Of a DNA stretch of 64,000 nt, positions 34,975 to 44,437 are shown in pieces. Within the stretch, counting starts at the first letter, position 1. Each line of letters starts with the position of its first letter. The notes under the pieces were generated by a model. That model did no database searches. It saw nothing but the letters and a program-made list of their open reading frames with translations, and was not told where the DNA came from. The DNA is from Sphaerisporangium sp. (GTDB lineage: Bacteria; Actinomycetota; Actinomycetes; Streptosporangiales; Streptosporangiaceae), in the NCBI GenBank assembly GCA_025964675.1, contig JAOPYI010000122.1, positions 1 to 64,000 of the forward strand. The letters are read 5' to 3'. The position numbers and the translations under genes were made by a program.

Positions 34975-37293
34975 CTAGAGGCCGTACTCCTTCGTGATGC
35001 GCTCGTGCCGCTCCACCTCGATGCCGGCGCTCCGCGCGAGGTCGAGCCACGCCAGCGGGTGGCTCCACCGCTCGGTCGCGTCATCGAGCAGGGCGTCGAG
35101 GTCGACCGGCTCGACCCCCGGCGGCACGGCGATCCAGCCGTAGACGCCCTGGAGCCCCTCGCCGCTGGTGGGGTGGGTGACCGAGTAATTATCGTCGCTG
35201 TAGACCCACATGGGCCAGCCGCGCTCGGCCAGCACCTCGTTGAACTCGGTCCAGTCTTCCTCGCTCGGGGCCGCGCCGTCGAAGAACCAGCTGGTGTAGC
35301 CGCCCGGGCGCAGCAGGGCCACACCCGCGAACGGGATGACGTAGCTCTCCTGCTCCTCGGCGCTCTCGGGCACCGGCTCGAGCGGGCGGGGGTCGACGAC
35401 GACGATGTCACCGGCGTTGTAGTCCATGCCACGGGGCTGGGGAATCAGCAGGCGGGCGGTGGCGGGGCCGGTGCGCACGGCGAGCACCTCGCGCTGGCTG
35501 CCGTCGGAGACCGGCAGCACGACCCGGATGAGGTGCCACTCCTCCTCGATGGGGCCTTCAGTCGTGTCGAGCTGCATGCCGAGCTTGGCGGCGCCCTGGC
35601 GGACGAGCGGCCAGTCTTCCGCGGCCGTCGCCATGACGATCATGCGCCAGACGTCTTCCTCCTCGCCGGCGTCCGACTCGACCAGGTCGCGCAGGATCGC
35701 CGCGCCCTTGGCGTTCTCGCCGAGCTGCTGGGCGGCGCCCGCGAGCAGGCGGCGCGCCTCCAGCGCGATGGTGCCCTCGGCGCCCGCCTCGAGTGACTTC
35801 TCTGCCTCGGACGTGGTCTCGGCCCACCGCTCGCGGGCGCGGTGGAGCCTGGCCAGCGCGAGGTGGGAGGTCGGCACGGGCAGCATGGCCGCGAACCGCT
35901 CCACCCGGTCGTCCTGGCCCGCCTCCACCAGCACGCCGGTGAGGTAGGCGACGTCCTCCTCCTCGGCCGTGGCCGGGTCTGCGTCCTCGACGATGGTCTT
36001 CCACAGGATGTCGGCGCCCAGCGGCGCGTACCCGAGGAAGCCCAGCGTCGTGGTGTGGCGGCGGGTGGCCTCAAGATCGGTGCCCGACAGCGGCCACAGC
36101 CAGCCCACCCAGCGCTCGGGGTCGGCGTTGTGGCCGTCCGCGGCGTCGAAGTAGGCGACCAGCTCGTCCTGCGGCCCCGGAGCGGCGGGCTCCGTGGCGG
36201 CGCCGACGGCGGCGCGCAGGGCGGCCACGCGCTCGGGCAGCCCCTCGGTCGCGCGCAGCTCGCCCAGCCACGACTCGGCGAGATCGGCCAGCGCGCGGGC
36301 CTGCCAGACACCCTGGCGGGCCACGGCCAGCTCACCGGCGATCAGAGCCAGCTCGACCCGGCCGCGGTGGACGCCCATGGTCTCGTAGTAGGTCATCCAC
36401 TGGCGCATGACGCGGCCGAGCTGCCAGGTGTTGCTGATGACCTCGTCGAGCAACCGCACCGCGCGGGCCCACTCCACCCAGTCGCGGGGGTGGTCACCGA
36501 TGACGTCGAGGTCGGGGAGGGCCTCCAGCGCCTGCGCCGGGCGCTTGGCCGTGGCGAGCACCAGCGCGCGCAGCACGGCCTCCCGGTGGTCCTTGGCCAC
36601 CGGGTCGTCCGCCGGGAAGTCCTTGGCGCTGTCGAGCTCGGTGAGGGCCTCCTCTGTGCGGCCGGCGGCGAGCAGCGCGCGCACGCCCGAGGCCGCCAGC
36701 TCCCAGCTCACCTGCCCGTCGGCACCCCTGCGACCGGCGACGGCCGACTCGTAGTAGGCGACGGCCTGCTCCACCTCGCCCGCGTCGGACAGCGCCGAGA
36801 CGTACTGCGTGACGAGCCCGCAGAACACCGGAGAGCCGGGCTGCACGCTCTCGAGGGCGGCGCCGAGAGAGGCGAGACGCTCCGCGGCGTACCCCGGGCC
36901 GTCGACGTTGGCCTGGCACACGGCCAGCGCCTCGACCGTGGCGGGGACCGACGGGCAGTCCTTGGTGTCCTCGCGGCGCGCGAACTCCAGCAGGGCCTCG
37001 GCGTCGCCGAGGGCGACCGATCCCTGAGCGCGGTCGCCGATGCGGCTGACGAGGTGCCAGTGCCGGGCGAAGAGCTCGAGCCAGGGCAGCTCGAGCGTCT
37101 CGGCTTGCTGGGCGACCGCCGGCGCCATCACGTCAAGCTGGGCATACCGGCCCTCGAAAGCCTGCGCGGGCAGGTCACCAAGCGCGATGGCCAGCCCGGT
37201 GTTCCCCGCTTCGTGCAGTTGCCGTTGGGTGTCTGCGACCCAGGCCCAGATGTCCACGTCCATGGCACGCCAGTCTGCCAGTTCACGGACCAT
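34975..37293 (-). CDS. Large helical-repeat (TPR-like) protein of unknown function
   Basis: A soluble 772-aa protein with no signal or membrane segment. The first 550 residues are alpha-helical with TPR-like pairs (GEVEQAVAYYESAVAGRRG, RTEEALTELDSAKDF, LGENAKGAAILRDLVESD). The last 220 residues form a different, strand-rich domain (EWHLIRVVLPVSDGSQREVL, DYNAGDIVVVDPRPLEPVP, RPGGYTSWFFDGAAPSEEDW). I do not recognise the family. Start ATG 37293 or an ATG ten codons later; neither has a strong ribosome binding site. It is strongly acidic. It precedes the SDR gene and follows dapF on the same strand, but 130 bases separate it from dapF. Confidence 0.8.
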   Translation of the reverse strand: MVRELADWRAMDVDIWAWVADTQRQLHEAGNTGLAIALGDLPAQAFEGRYAQLDVMAPAVAQQAETLELPWLELFARHWHLVSRIGDRAQGSVALGDAEALLEFARREDTKDCPSVPATVEALAVCQANVDGPGYAAERLASLGAALESVQPGSPVFCGLVTQYVSALSDAGEVEQAVAYYESAVAGRRGADGQVSWELAASGVRALLAAGRTEEALTELDSAKDFPADDPVAKDHREAVLRALVLATAKRPAQALEALPDLDVIGDHPRDWVEWARAVRLLDEVISNTWQLGRVMRQWMTYYETMGVHRGRVELALIAGELAVARQGVWQARALADLAESWLGELRATEGLPERVAALRAAVGAATEPAAPGPQDELVAYFDAADGHNADPERWVGWLWPLSGTDLEATRRHTTTLGFLGYAPLGADILWKTIVEDADPATAEEEDVAYLTGVLVEAGQDDRVERFAAMLPVPTSHLALARLHRARERWAETTSEAEKSLEAGAEGTIALEARRLLAGAAQQLGENAKGAAILRDLVESDAGEEEDVWRMIVMATAAEDWPLVRQGAAKLGMQLDTTEGPIEEEWHLIRVVLPVSDGSQREVLAVRTGPATARLLIPQPRGMDYNAGDIVVVDPRPLEPVPESAEEQESYVIPFAGVALLRPGGYTSWFFDGAAPSEEDWTEFNEVLAERGWPMWVYSDDNYSVTHPTSGEGLQGVYGWIAVPPGVEPVDLDALLDDATERWSHPLAWLDLARSAGIEVERHERITKEYGL

Positions 37294-37425
37294 GCCCCAA
37301 ACATGCGGGCGGTGCGGTGGAGAAGGCGGTGCCGCGAAGCGGTCATAAGGGCCGAAGACGACTGACGAGTTCTGGGACCGGGAGATCCCCGAGATGCCCT
37401 CGGAAGCCTTCGCCGGGAAGAAGTC

Positions 37426-38268
37426 TCAGGCGAGCGTGATGGCCGGCACGTCTCCGGAGGCGACGAGGACGGCCGGGCCGGTCAGGTAGCTGGTGGTCCC
37501 GTCGAGGGTGACCGAGAGCAGGCCGCCCGGGACCTCGACCGTCCAGGTGCCCGTCGTCTCCCCCTCCAGGCGCGCCGCGGCCACCGCCGCGGCGACCGCT
37601 CCCGTGCCGCAGGAACGCGTCTCCCCGGAACCGCGCTCGAACACCCGCATCACGACCCGGCGCTCCCCCACGGCGTTGAGCAGCTCGATGTTGACGCCCT
37701 GAGGGAACACGGCGGGGTCGAAGCCAGGCTGCGCGGTCAGGTCCAGCTGGGTCACCGGACGCCCGGTCACGCAGGCCAGGTGGGGGTTGCCCATGTCCAC
37801 GACCAGGCCGGCGTACTCGTCGTTGCCGACGGTGGTCCAGCTCTCGCCGGGGATGTGTGGCGGGCCCATGTCGACCGTCACGTCCCCGGTGCGCGCCAGC
37901 CGTACGCGGCGGACACCGGCACGGGTCACGACGTCGAACTCGCCGGGCTCGGCAAGTCCGGCGTCCACGAGGTAGCGCGCGAAGACGCGCAGGCCGTTGC
38001 CGCACATCTGGGCCACGCTGCCGTCGGCGTTGCGGTAGTCCATGAACCACTCGGGGTCGCCGGGCCGGTCCTCACGGGCTCGGCCGGCGATCTCGACGGC
38101 CTCGGCGCTGAGCTTGGCGGGCACCACGCGAAGGACCCCGTCGGCCCCGATGCCGGCGCGGCGGTCGCACAGCGCCGTCACCAGCGACGAGGGCAGATCG
38201 AGGCTCCCATCACGGTCGGGAAGGATGACGAAGTCGTTCTCGGTGCCGTGGCCCTTTACGAAACGCAT
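37426..38268 (-). CDS. dapF: Diaminopimelate epimerase
   Basis: Converts LL- to meso-diaminopimelate for lysine and peptidoglycan. The 280-aa protein begins at ATG 38268 (MRFVKGHGTENDFVIL). Catalytic cysteines are in AQMCGNGLRVFARY and RSCGTGAVAAAVAA, with GNPHLAC between. GGTGA lies just before the start. It follows miaA by 11 bases in a miaA-dapF unit, conserved in actinobacteria. Confidence 0.97.
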   Translation of the reverse strand: MRFVKGHGTENDFVILPDRDGSLDLPSSLVTALCDRRAGIGADGVLRVVPAKLSAEAVEIAGRAREDRPGDPEWFMDYRNADGSVAQMCGNGLRVFARYLVDAGLAEPGEFDVVTRAGVRRVRLARTGDVTVDMGPPHIPGESWTTVGNDEYAGLVVDMGNPHLACVTGRPVTQLDLTAQPGFDPAVFPQGVNIELLNAVGERRVVMRVFERGSGETRSCGTGAVAAAVAAARLEGETTGTWTVEVPGGLLSVTLDGTTSYLTGPAVLVASGDVPAITLA

Positions 38269-38279
38269 GTCACCAGAGC

Positions 38280-39194
38280 TTACGCCGCGAGCAGCGCCAG
38301 TGCCTGTTCTAGCAGGTCGGGAGCGTCGAATGGCAGCCACCTCACACGAGGGTCACGCCGGAACCACGACTCCTGGCGCCGCGCGAACCGGCGTGTCGCC
38401 CTGATGGTCTCCTCGCGTGCCTGTTCCTCGGTCCACTCCCCCGCGAGGAACCGCAGCACCTGCGCGTAGCCGAGCGCCCTGCTGGACGTACGGCCGCGCG
38501 TGAGGCCCTGCCCGGCGAGGACCCTGACCTCCTCCACGAACCCGGCCTCCCACATGCGGTGGACCCGGATCGCGATGCGCTCGTCGAGCTGTGGCCGGGG
38601 CACCTGGACGCCGATCTGCACGCTTTGGTAGACCGCGTCGTAGGACGGCATCGTGGCCGAGAAGGGCCGGCCGGACAGCTCGATCACCTCGAGGGCGCGC
38701 ACGATGCGGCGGCCGTTGCTCGTCAGGACCGCCTCGGCCGCGACCGGATCGAGCTCCTTCAGGCGCTGGTGGAGGACCTCGGGACCCGCGTCCGCCAGCT
38801 CGGCCTCCAGCCGGGCCCTGATGCCCGGGTCGGTCCCGGGGAACTCGAGATCGTCGAGGGCGGCGCGGACATAGAGGCCGGAGCCGCCCACCAGGATCGG
38901 CACCGTGCCCCGGGCGCGCATGCCGTCGATCAGCGGGCGGGCCATCCGCTGGTATTCGGCGACGCTCGCCGTCTCGGTCATGTCCCAGACGTCCAGCAGG
39001 TGGTGGGGAACGCCACGGCGCTCGGCGGGCGAGAGCTTTGCCGTGCCGATGTCCATGCCACGGTAGAGCTGCATGGAGTCGGCGTTGACCGCCTCGCCCC
39101 CCAGGCGGAGACCGAGGTCGACGGCCAGGTCGGACTTGCCGGCCGCGGTCGGCCCGACGACGGCGACGACCGGTGGCCCACCCGAGCGTTCCAC
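38280..39194 (-). CDS. miaA: tRNA dimethylallyltransferase
   Basis: Adds the isopentenyl group to A37 of tRNAs that read UNN codons; the product is then modified by MiaB, also in this window. The 304-aa protein has the P-loop GPTAAGKS, DSMQLYRGMDIGTAK, and GGSGLYVRA. The GTG start at 39194 shares one base with the stop of the upstream ogt gene (TAGTG). Confidence 0.97.
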   Translation of the reverse strand: MERSGGPPVVAVVGPTAAGKSDLAVDLGLRLGGEAVNADSMQLYRGMDIGTAKLSPAERRGVPHHLLDVWDMTETASVAEYQRMARPLIDGMRARGTVPILVGGSGLYVRAALDDLEFPGTDPGIRARLEAELADAGPEVLHQRLKELDPVAAEAVLTSNGRRIVRALEVIELSGRPFSATMPSYDAVYQSVQIGVQVPRPQLDERIAIRVHRMWEAGFVEEVRVLAGQGLTRGRTSSRALGYAQVLRFLAGEWTEEQAREETIRATRRFARRQESWFRRDPRVRWLPFDAPDLLEQALALLAA

Positions 39195-39841
39195 TACAGC
39201 TCCCAGTCGAGGGTCGGCGGGAGGTAGCCCTCCAGGGTGAGCAGCCAGCGCTTGGAGTCGACGCCGTCGCCGCCGCTGAACCCCCCGAGACCGTCACCCG
39301 CGACGACACGGTGGCACGGGACGATGATGGGGATGGGGTTGCTGCCCATGATCGACCCTATGGCGCGCGCGGGGACTCCTGCGCCGCTGCTCGCCGCCAG
39401 CTCGCCGTACGTCGTCACCTTGCCGTACGGGATCTTCTCGTACAGCGTGCCCAGCACCGTGCGTTGCAGCGTGGACACCAGGCGCCAGTCGACGGGCACC
39501 GTGAACGCCCGAAGGTCCCCGGCGAAGTAGGCGGCCAGCTCCTGGCGGGCGTGAGTCGTACGGGCGGGATCGTCCACCTCCGGGGCGCCGACACGGTGGA
39601 GGATCCTGCGCCGGGCCTCGGGGCCGTCCCGGAAACCGGTCGCCACCACGCCCTCCTTGGTGACGGCCGCCAGCACGTCGCCGAGCGGCGTCGGCACGGT
39701 TCCGAAGGCGACGTCTGCCATACGTTCAAGTCCATCTCTCGTCATCGTCGGCGCGGCGAGCACCGCGCCCATCCCTTCACGGTAGCCACAACCGAGCTGT
39801 GACCGAACTCCCCCGACCGTTCGTGTGGCTTCCACGCTCAT
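39194..39841 (-). CDS. ogt: Methylated-DNA--protein-cysteine methyltransferase
   Basis: Suicide repair protein that removes alkyl groups from O6-alkylguanine. The acceptor cysteine is in IIVPCHRVV, and the DNA-binding segment is ARAIGSIMGSNP with KVTTYGELA before it. With the ATG at 39841 (GGAGG nine bases upstream) the protein is 215 aa; the core domain begins near residue 43, so internal ATGs at codons 24, 33 and 41 are alternatives. It heads the ogt-miaA-dapF run. Confidence 0.93.
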   Translation of the reverse strand: MSVEATRTVGGVRSQLGCGYREGMGAVLAAPTMTRDGLERMADVAFGTVPTPLGDVLAAVTKEGVVATGFRDGPEARRRILHRVGAPEVDDPARTTHARQELAAYFAGDLRAFTVPVDWRLVSTLQRTVLGTLYEKIPYGKVTTYGELAASSGAGVPARAIGSIMGSNPIPIIVPCHRVVAGDGLGGFSGGDGVDSKRWLLTLEGYLPPTLDWEL

Positions 39842-39859
39842 CGATGCCCGCCTCCGCGT

Positions 39860-40564
39860 TCACGGCGTCTCCGGCAGGCTCCAGCGGGCCACGAAATAGC
39901 CGACACCGTAGGGCGCGGCGTCGTAGAGCAGGTCACTTCGGAAACGATCTCCTCCGGCTCCGGCCGCTCCCGCGAGCACCTGGAACGCCGCACGGCCCGC
40001 CACCCAGAGCTCGCCGGCCTCGCCCGGGTCCAGCGCCGCCAGCGTTGCCACGTCCGCGCCGCCGAGCGCCCGCGCGAGCGCCTCGTTGTACGACAGAGCG
40101 CCCTGTCCGAAGTAGCCGGGCGACGCCACGGTGAGCCTGGCCGAGCCGTCGCCCATGACGAGCAGCGCCACCCGCCGCCCCCGCCTCGACAGGTCCGTAC
40201 CGAGCCGTGAGCATGCCTCCGCGGGGGCCGCCGACGACACCGCTTCGTACCTGGAAGGAGGCCCGGAGCGGGCCATGTCAAGCAGCAGGCGGCCGATGGT
40301 GAGGGAGAGAGGGAGCACCGGGCTTCCCGAACCGACACGGACGTCCGCGCCCCAGGGGGCGAGGCTTCCCCCCGCCTCCGGCTCGTACGAGGCCGTGGTG
40401 TCCGCGCCGCCGACCACGATGAGCGTGTCCGGCCGCGCTTCGGCCAGCGACCCGATCGCCGACAGGCACGCCTCCCGGAGGCCGTCGAGCTCTGGGCTCG
40501 CCGTGCCCGCGAGCCGGGGCACGATCAGCGGAGGGTGCGGGCACACGGCCGCGGCGACAAGCAC
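39860..40564 (-). CDS. Class III extradiol dioxygenase-like (LigB/MEMO-related) protein
   Basis: A 234-aa protein whose N-terminus, LVAAAVCPHPPLIVP, matches the class III extradiol dioxygenase superfamily, including the conserved HPP. IVVGGAD and the C-terminal half also fit. Such proteins sit near miaA-dapF in many actinomycetes, without a proven substrate. Whether it is an active dioxygenase or a MEMO-like non-enzyme cannot be told from sequence. GTG start, 18 bases before ogt on the same strand. Confidence 0.8.
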   Translation of the reverse strand: MLVAAAVCPHPPLIVPRLAGTASPELDGLREACLSAIGSLAEARPDTLIVVGGADTTASYEPEAGGSLAPWGADVRVGSGSPVLPLSLTIGRLLLDMARSGPPSRYEAVSSAAPAEACSRLGTDLSRRGRRVALLVMGDGSARLTVASPGYFGQGALSYNEALARALGGADVATLAALDPGEAGELWVAGRAAFQVLAGAAGAGGDRFRSDLLYDAAPYGVGYFVARWSLPETP

Positions 40565-40641
40565 AAGATCAGGCTAGCCGCACTGGCCTTGCCACCCGAA
40601 CGAGCCCGGCGTCACCGGACCGGACATGAAGCCAAACACCT

Positions 40642-40670
40642 CCGGCCGGCCGATCAGGGCGACCGGCCGG
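40642..40670 (-). terminator. Hairpin downstream of the CAP-domain gene
   Basis: CCGGCCGG occurs at 40642-40649 and again at 40663-40670, forming an 8-bp stem with a 13-base loop, 23 bases beyond the CAP-gene stop. Confidence 0.45.
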
Positions 40671-40693
40671 GCGGAGCCGTCAGGCGAGCGTGG

Positions 40694-41854
40694 TCAGTCG
40701 GAACCGAAGTCCTGGGTCCACCAAGGGCCGCCGGTACCGAAGTGGACGCCGACACCGATGGCCTTGAGCTTGCAGTTCATGATGTTCGCGCGGTGTCCCG
40801 GGCTGTTCAGCCACCCCTTGACCACCGCGTCGGGCGTGGCCTGGCCGCGTGCGATGTTCTCGGCGAACATCGAGGAGTTGTACCCGGTGGCCTTGATGCG
40901 GTCCCACGGGGAACGGCCGTCGGCCGAGGTGTGATCGAAGTACCCCTTGGCCGCCATGTCGCCGGAGTGACCGCGTGCCGCCTTGCGCAGGCGCTCGTCG
41001 ATGCGCAGCGGACCGCAGCCCTGCTCCCGCCTGGCGATGTTGGTCAGGCGCGCCACCTCATCCTCGGCGGCGACGACGGTGGACGCCTTGCCGCTCGAAG
41101 AGGGAGCGCGCGTCGACTTCGCGGGGCTCTTCCTGGGCTTCGCAGTCGGCTTGGGGGAAGGCTTCGCGGTGCGCTTCGCCGAAGGCTTGGGCGAGTGCTT
41201 CGCCGTGGGGGTGGCCGAGGGGACCGGCGTGGGCGTCGTGGAGGGCTGGGCCAGCGGGCCGAGGTTCAGGAAGGCGCCGCCCAGGCCGTTGAACTTGCCG
41301 GGCTGCTGGGGGGACGGCTCGACGTAGCCGGCGGTCCCGTCGGGGGCCGGGCCCTGGCCCTGGGTGGTGTCCGTGCCGGCGGGCTTCTTGTGCTTGGTGC
41401 TCTCGGTGTTCGCGACGGGATCGGCCGTCGGGCCCACCGCGGAGTCAGGCCCGCCCGCCGTGTCGCCGGACCGGCCGGAGGAGCCCGTCGACTCTCCCGA
41501 TGCGTTCGTGCCCGAAGAGTCCGAGGAACCCGCGCCGCTGTCCTGGGCGGACGCGTCGCCCGGGTCGCCGGAGGTGACGCCCTGGTCGGTCGCGGTGTCG
41601 CCGGAGCCGGCTCCCTGGCCTGAGGACTCCTGGGTCACGGCGCCCGCGCTTGTCGTGCCGGTCGAGTTGCCCGTGAGCGTGATGACTCCTCCGGCGGTGA
41701 CGGCGGCTGCCAGCACGGCGGCGGCCGCGCTGATCACCAGGGTCCGTCTGCGCGAGCCTGAACGGGAGGGGGGCTCTGTGGCGAGATATTCGGTGGGGAG
41801 TGCTGAGCTGGACTCGTCGTAGCGGCCCGGCGACGGACGGTCGTGCCGATCCAT
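40694..41854 (-). CDS. CAP-domain (YkwD/SCP-like) surface protein
   Basis: A 386-aa membrane-anchored extracellular protein. A single membrane helix at about residues 38-60 (LVISAAAAVLAAAVTAGGVI) is followed by about 100 residues rich in Ser, Gly, Thr and Asp, and a Lys/Pro/Ser stalk (KPSAKRTAKPSPKPTAKPRK) suited to crossing the cell wall. The C-terminal CAP domain (VARLTNIARREQGCGPLRID ... GYFDHTSADG ... AENIARGQATPDAVV ... HRANIMN) has the His and Glu residues of bacterial YkwD proteins. Roles proposed for such proteins include lipid binding and cell-wall biology; none is proven here. It is divergent from a proline-rich gene. Confidence 0.92.
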   Translation of the reverse strand: MDRHDRPSPGRYDESSSALPTEYLATEPPSRSGSRRRTLVISAAAAVLAAAVTAGGVITLTGNSTGTTSAGAVTQESSGQGAGSGDTATDQGVTSGDPGDASAQDSGAGSSDSSGTNASGESTGSSGRSGDTAGGPDSAVGPTADPVANTESTKHKKPAGTDTTQGQGPAPDGTAGYVEPSPQQPGKFNGLGGAFLNLGPLAQPSTTPTPVPSATPTAKHSPKPSAKRTAKPSPKPTAKPRKSPAKSTRAPSSSGKASTVVAAEDEVARLTNIARREQGCGPLRIDERLRKAARGHSGDMAAKGYFDHTSADGRSPWDRIKATGYNSSMFAENIARGQATPDAVVKGWLNSPGHRANIMNCKLKAIGVGVHFGTGGPWWTQDFGSD

Positions 41855-41966
41855 GTAAATGACTCCTGCGGCCTATCGGGGGGAAAGCGCTCCGGCTTCC
41901 GCGGGCGGTCGTCACACTAGCCCCAGAGGCCGAATTAGCGCACCTGAATCACGGAAGAATCACGAC

Positions 41967-42683
41967 TTGCCATCACTTGGACTGATCTCACTTCGAACGG
42001 TGGCCGCCGTCAGCGGCGTCACAGTGGTCTTGGGTGCCGTAGGGCTGGGGATCACCGTCGCCACCACTCCACCGGCTCCCGGATCGCCGTCCGCGCCGCC
42101 GCATCCGGCGTCGCGGGCGTCGCCCCCCGCCGCCCCGCCGGACAGCGGCTCGGCGGCCGTTCACGGCCCTGCGGCCGGCCGGCTGTTCGAAGAAGATGAA
42201 AGCGCACGTCATGCGGCTCTCACCGCCTCCGGAGGACAGGCGGAGCCACCCGAGCGCCTGTGGACAGGCTTCGTGCCCGCTCCTCTCGAAAGCGCCACGG
42301 TGGACTCGTACGCCGTGAGCGTGCGGGCCGAAACCAAGGCCGCCACGACGCCGCGAGGGACGGGCGGGCGCTCTTCGTACGGCTATGGCCGGCGATCGCA
42401 CGGGACCCGCAGGCACGGGCCTCCGACCGCCTGGTACCCATGGGAGCCCGGCCGCCCCGATCGTCCGGGAACGCCCTCGAGCCGACCGAGACGCCCTGCG
42501 ACGCCACCCGAGCCGGCGCCACGCGAGCAGCCGTCCGAACCGCGTCAGGAGCCGTCACAGCCGAGAGCCCAGCAGCCCCCGGCCGACCGGCCGGACCAGA
42601 TGCCGAACCCCTGCGCGACCTTCAAGGACTTCCGCCGGGACTACTGCGACCAGCTTCTCGGCGGGCGCGCCGGATCGCGGTGA
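41967..42683 (+). CDS. Proline-rich membrane-anchored hypothetical protein
   Basis: An exported-type protein of about 238 aa. The TTG at 41967 has GGAAG (41953-41957) nine bases upstream; the open frame starts at an ATG at 41859, but that lies five bases from the divergent CAP gene and has no ribosome binding site. One membrane helix (VSGVTVVLGAVGLGITVA) is followed by a long Pro/Ala/Arg-rich region and a C-terminal motif PCATFKDFRRDYCDQLL with two cysteines. No family is recognised. The start remains uncertain (GTG 42000 is another option). Confidence 0.6.
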   Translation: MPSLGLISLRTVAAVSGVTVVLGAVGLGITVATTPPAPGSPSAPPHPASRASPPAAPPDSGSAAVHGPAAGRLFEEDESARHAALTASGGQAEPPERLWTGFVPAPLESATVDSYAVSVRAETKAATTPRGTGGRSSYGYGRRSHGTRRHGPPTAWYPWEPGRPDRPGTPSSRPRRPATPPEPAPREQPSEPRQEPSQPRAQQPPADRPDQMPNPCATFKDFRRDYCDQLLGGRAGSR

Positions 42684-42716
42684 CCTCCGCGTACGCGACG
42701 GCTCAGCTCGTACGGG

Positions 42717-44249
42717 TCAGGAACGCCGGAGGGCCGGCATGCCGAGCGACACCGTGCCGGGTGTGCCGGAACCCGTGCCCGTGCCGCAGGCGGCGCTCTC
42801 CCTGGCCTCCCACGCGTCGCCCGCGCAAGTGCGGCGCAGCGCGAGGGCGGGGCCGTCGGCGACGAGGTGGTGCGGGGCGGCGTACGTCACCTCGACGGTC
42901 ACCATGTCACCCGGCCTCGGCACGCTCTGCTCGCCGGTCATGCCAGGCACGCTGGGCACGCCATGCTTGTCCGTCGTGCCTCGCATGCTCGGCACGAAAT
43001 GGACCAGGCGGTTGTCGGGCGCGCGGCCGGACATGCGGTGGGTGGCCTCGTCCTTGCGGCCCTCGCCCTCGGCGACCAGCACCTCGAGCGTGTGGCCCAC
43101 CTGCGCCTTGTTCTCGGCCCAGGAGATGTCGTTCTGAAGGGCGACGAGCCGTTCGTAGCGCTCCTGGACGACCTCCTTGGGCACCTGGTGCTCCATGGTG
43201 GCGGCAGGGGTGCCGGGGCGGATGGAGTACTGGAAGGTGAAGGCGTTGGCGAAGCGCGACTGCCGGACCACGTCGAGCGTGCCCTGGAAGTCCTCCTCGG
43301 TCTCCCCCGGGAAGCCCACGATGATGTCGGTGGAGATGGCGGCGTCGGGCATGGCCGCGCGCACCCGGTCGATGATGCCGAGGTAGCGCTCCGCCCGGTA
43401 GGAACGGCGCATGGCCTTCAGCACACGGTCGGAGCCCGACTGCAGCGGCATGTGGAGCTGGTGCATGACGTTCGGCGTCTCGGCCATGGCGGCGATGACG
43501 TCGTCGGTGAAGGCGGCCGGGTGCGGGGAGGTGAAGCGCACGCGCTCGAGCCCCGAGATGTCACCGCAGGCGCGCAGCAGCTTGCCGAAGGCCAGCCGGT
43601 CGCCGAACTCCACACCGTAGGTGTTGACGTTCTGACCGAGGAGCGTGATCTCCAGGACGCCGAGGTCGACCAGGGACCGGATCTCGCTCAGGACGTCGCC
43701 GGGGCGGCGGTCCTTCTCCTTGCCGCGCAGCGCCGGGACGATGCAGAAGGTGCAGGTGTTGTTGCACCCGACCGAGACCGACACCCACGCGGCGTACGCC
43801 GACTCCCGCTTGGTCGGCAGCGTGCTCGGGAAGACCTCGAGCGACTCCTTGATCTCGACCTGGGCCTCCTGGGCGATGCGCGCGCGCTCGAGGAGGACCG
43901 GCAGCGAGCCGATGTTGTGCGTGCCGAAGACCACGTCGACCCAGGGGGCCTTGCGGACGATCTCGCCCTGGTCCTTCTGCGCGAGGCAGCCGCCCACGGC
44001 GATCTGCATGCCGGGGTTGCTCATCTTGGCCGGGCGCAGGTGGCCCAGATTGCCGTACAACCGGTTGTCGGCGTTCTCGCGGACGGCGCAGGTGTTGAAC
44101 ACGACCACGTCGGCCGTGTCGCCGTCGTCGGCCCGGACGTACCCGGCGGCTTCCAGCAGGCCGGACAGCCGCTCGGAGTCGTGGACGTTCATCTGGCACC
44201 CGTACGTGCGGACTTCGTAGGTGCGGGCGCGCTCCTCGGTGACAGTCAT
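42717..44249 (-). CDS. miaB: tRNA-2-methylthio-N6-dimethylallyladenosine synthase
   Basis: Radical-SAM methylthiotransferase that adds the methylthio group to i6A37 made by MiaA. The 510-aa protein has the N-terminal MTTase domain with cysteines in [15 protein letters not shown] and GGCLAQ, the radical-SAM CNNTCTFC, and a C-terminal TRAM domain. The ATG at 44249 ([13 protein letters not shown]) is preferred to GTG 44276. About 25 residues (near 420-444, [19 protein letters not shown]) interrupt the TRAM domain, from GC-rich repetitive DNA, and the C-terminus has a further Gly/Thr-rich tail. Confidence 0.96.
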   Translation of the reverse strand: MTVTEERARTYEVRTYGCQMNVHDSERLSGLLEAAGYVRADDGDTADVVVFNTCAVRENADNRLYGNLGHLRPAKMSNPGMQIAVGGCLAQKDQGEIVRKAPWVDVVFGTHNIGSLPVLLERARIAQEAQVEIKESLEVFPSTLPTKRESAYAAWVSVSVGCNNTCTFCIVPALRGKEKDRRPGDVLSEIRSLVDLGVLEITLLGQNVNTYGVEFGDRLAFGKLLRACGDISGLERVRFTSPHPAAFTDDVIAAMAETPNVMHQLHMPLQSGSDRVLKAMRRSYRAERYLGIIDRVRAAMPDAAISTDIIVGFPGETEEDFQGTLDVVRQSRFANAFTFQYSIRPGTPAATMEHQVPKEVVQERYERLVALQNDISWAENKAQVGHTLEVLVAEGEGRKDEATHRMSGRAPDNRLVHFVPSMRGTTDKHGVPSVPGMTGEQSVPRPGDMVTVEVTYAAPHHLVADGPALALRRTCAGDAWEARESAACGTGTGSGTPGTVSLGMPALRRS

Positions 44250-44424
44250 CTCAACAGACAAGGGTAGGCGCTCCACGACGCTCGTCGCACGCCGCGCCTG
44301 GCCCGTTCCAAGGGGATGGCCACGGAGGGTGACGAGACGCTGTGAGGCCGGTCAGGCTCCGGTCCGTGACCAGGCCGTGATGCGATCGGTACCTCGCGGT
44401 TAGTGACCGGTGGCCTTGACCACC

Positions 44425-44430
44425 TACGTT
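44425..44430 (+). promoter_or_regulatory. -10 element of a probably leaderless gluA transcript
   Basis: TACGTT matches TAnnnT and lies seven bases before the gluA ATG. No ribosome binding site is present between them, so transcription probably starts at or next to the ATG. Confidence 0.45.
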
Positions 44431-44437
44431 GTCCAGC

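Noticed and set aside
41090-41240. Short tandem DNA repeats in the CAP gene
   Set aside because: They encode the Lys/Pro/Ser stalk in frame and are ordinary low-complexity coding sequence.
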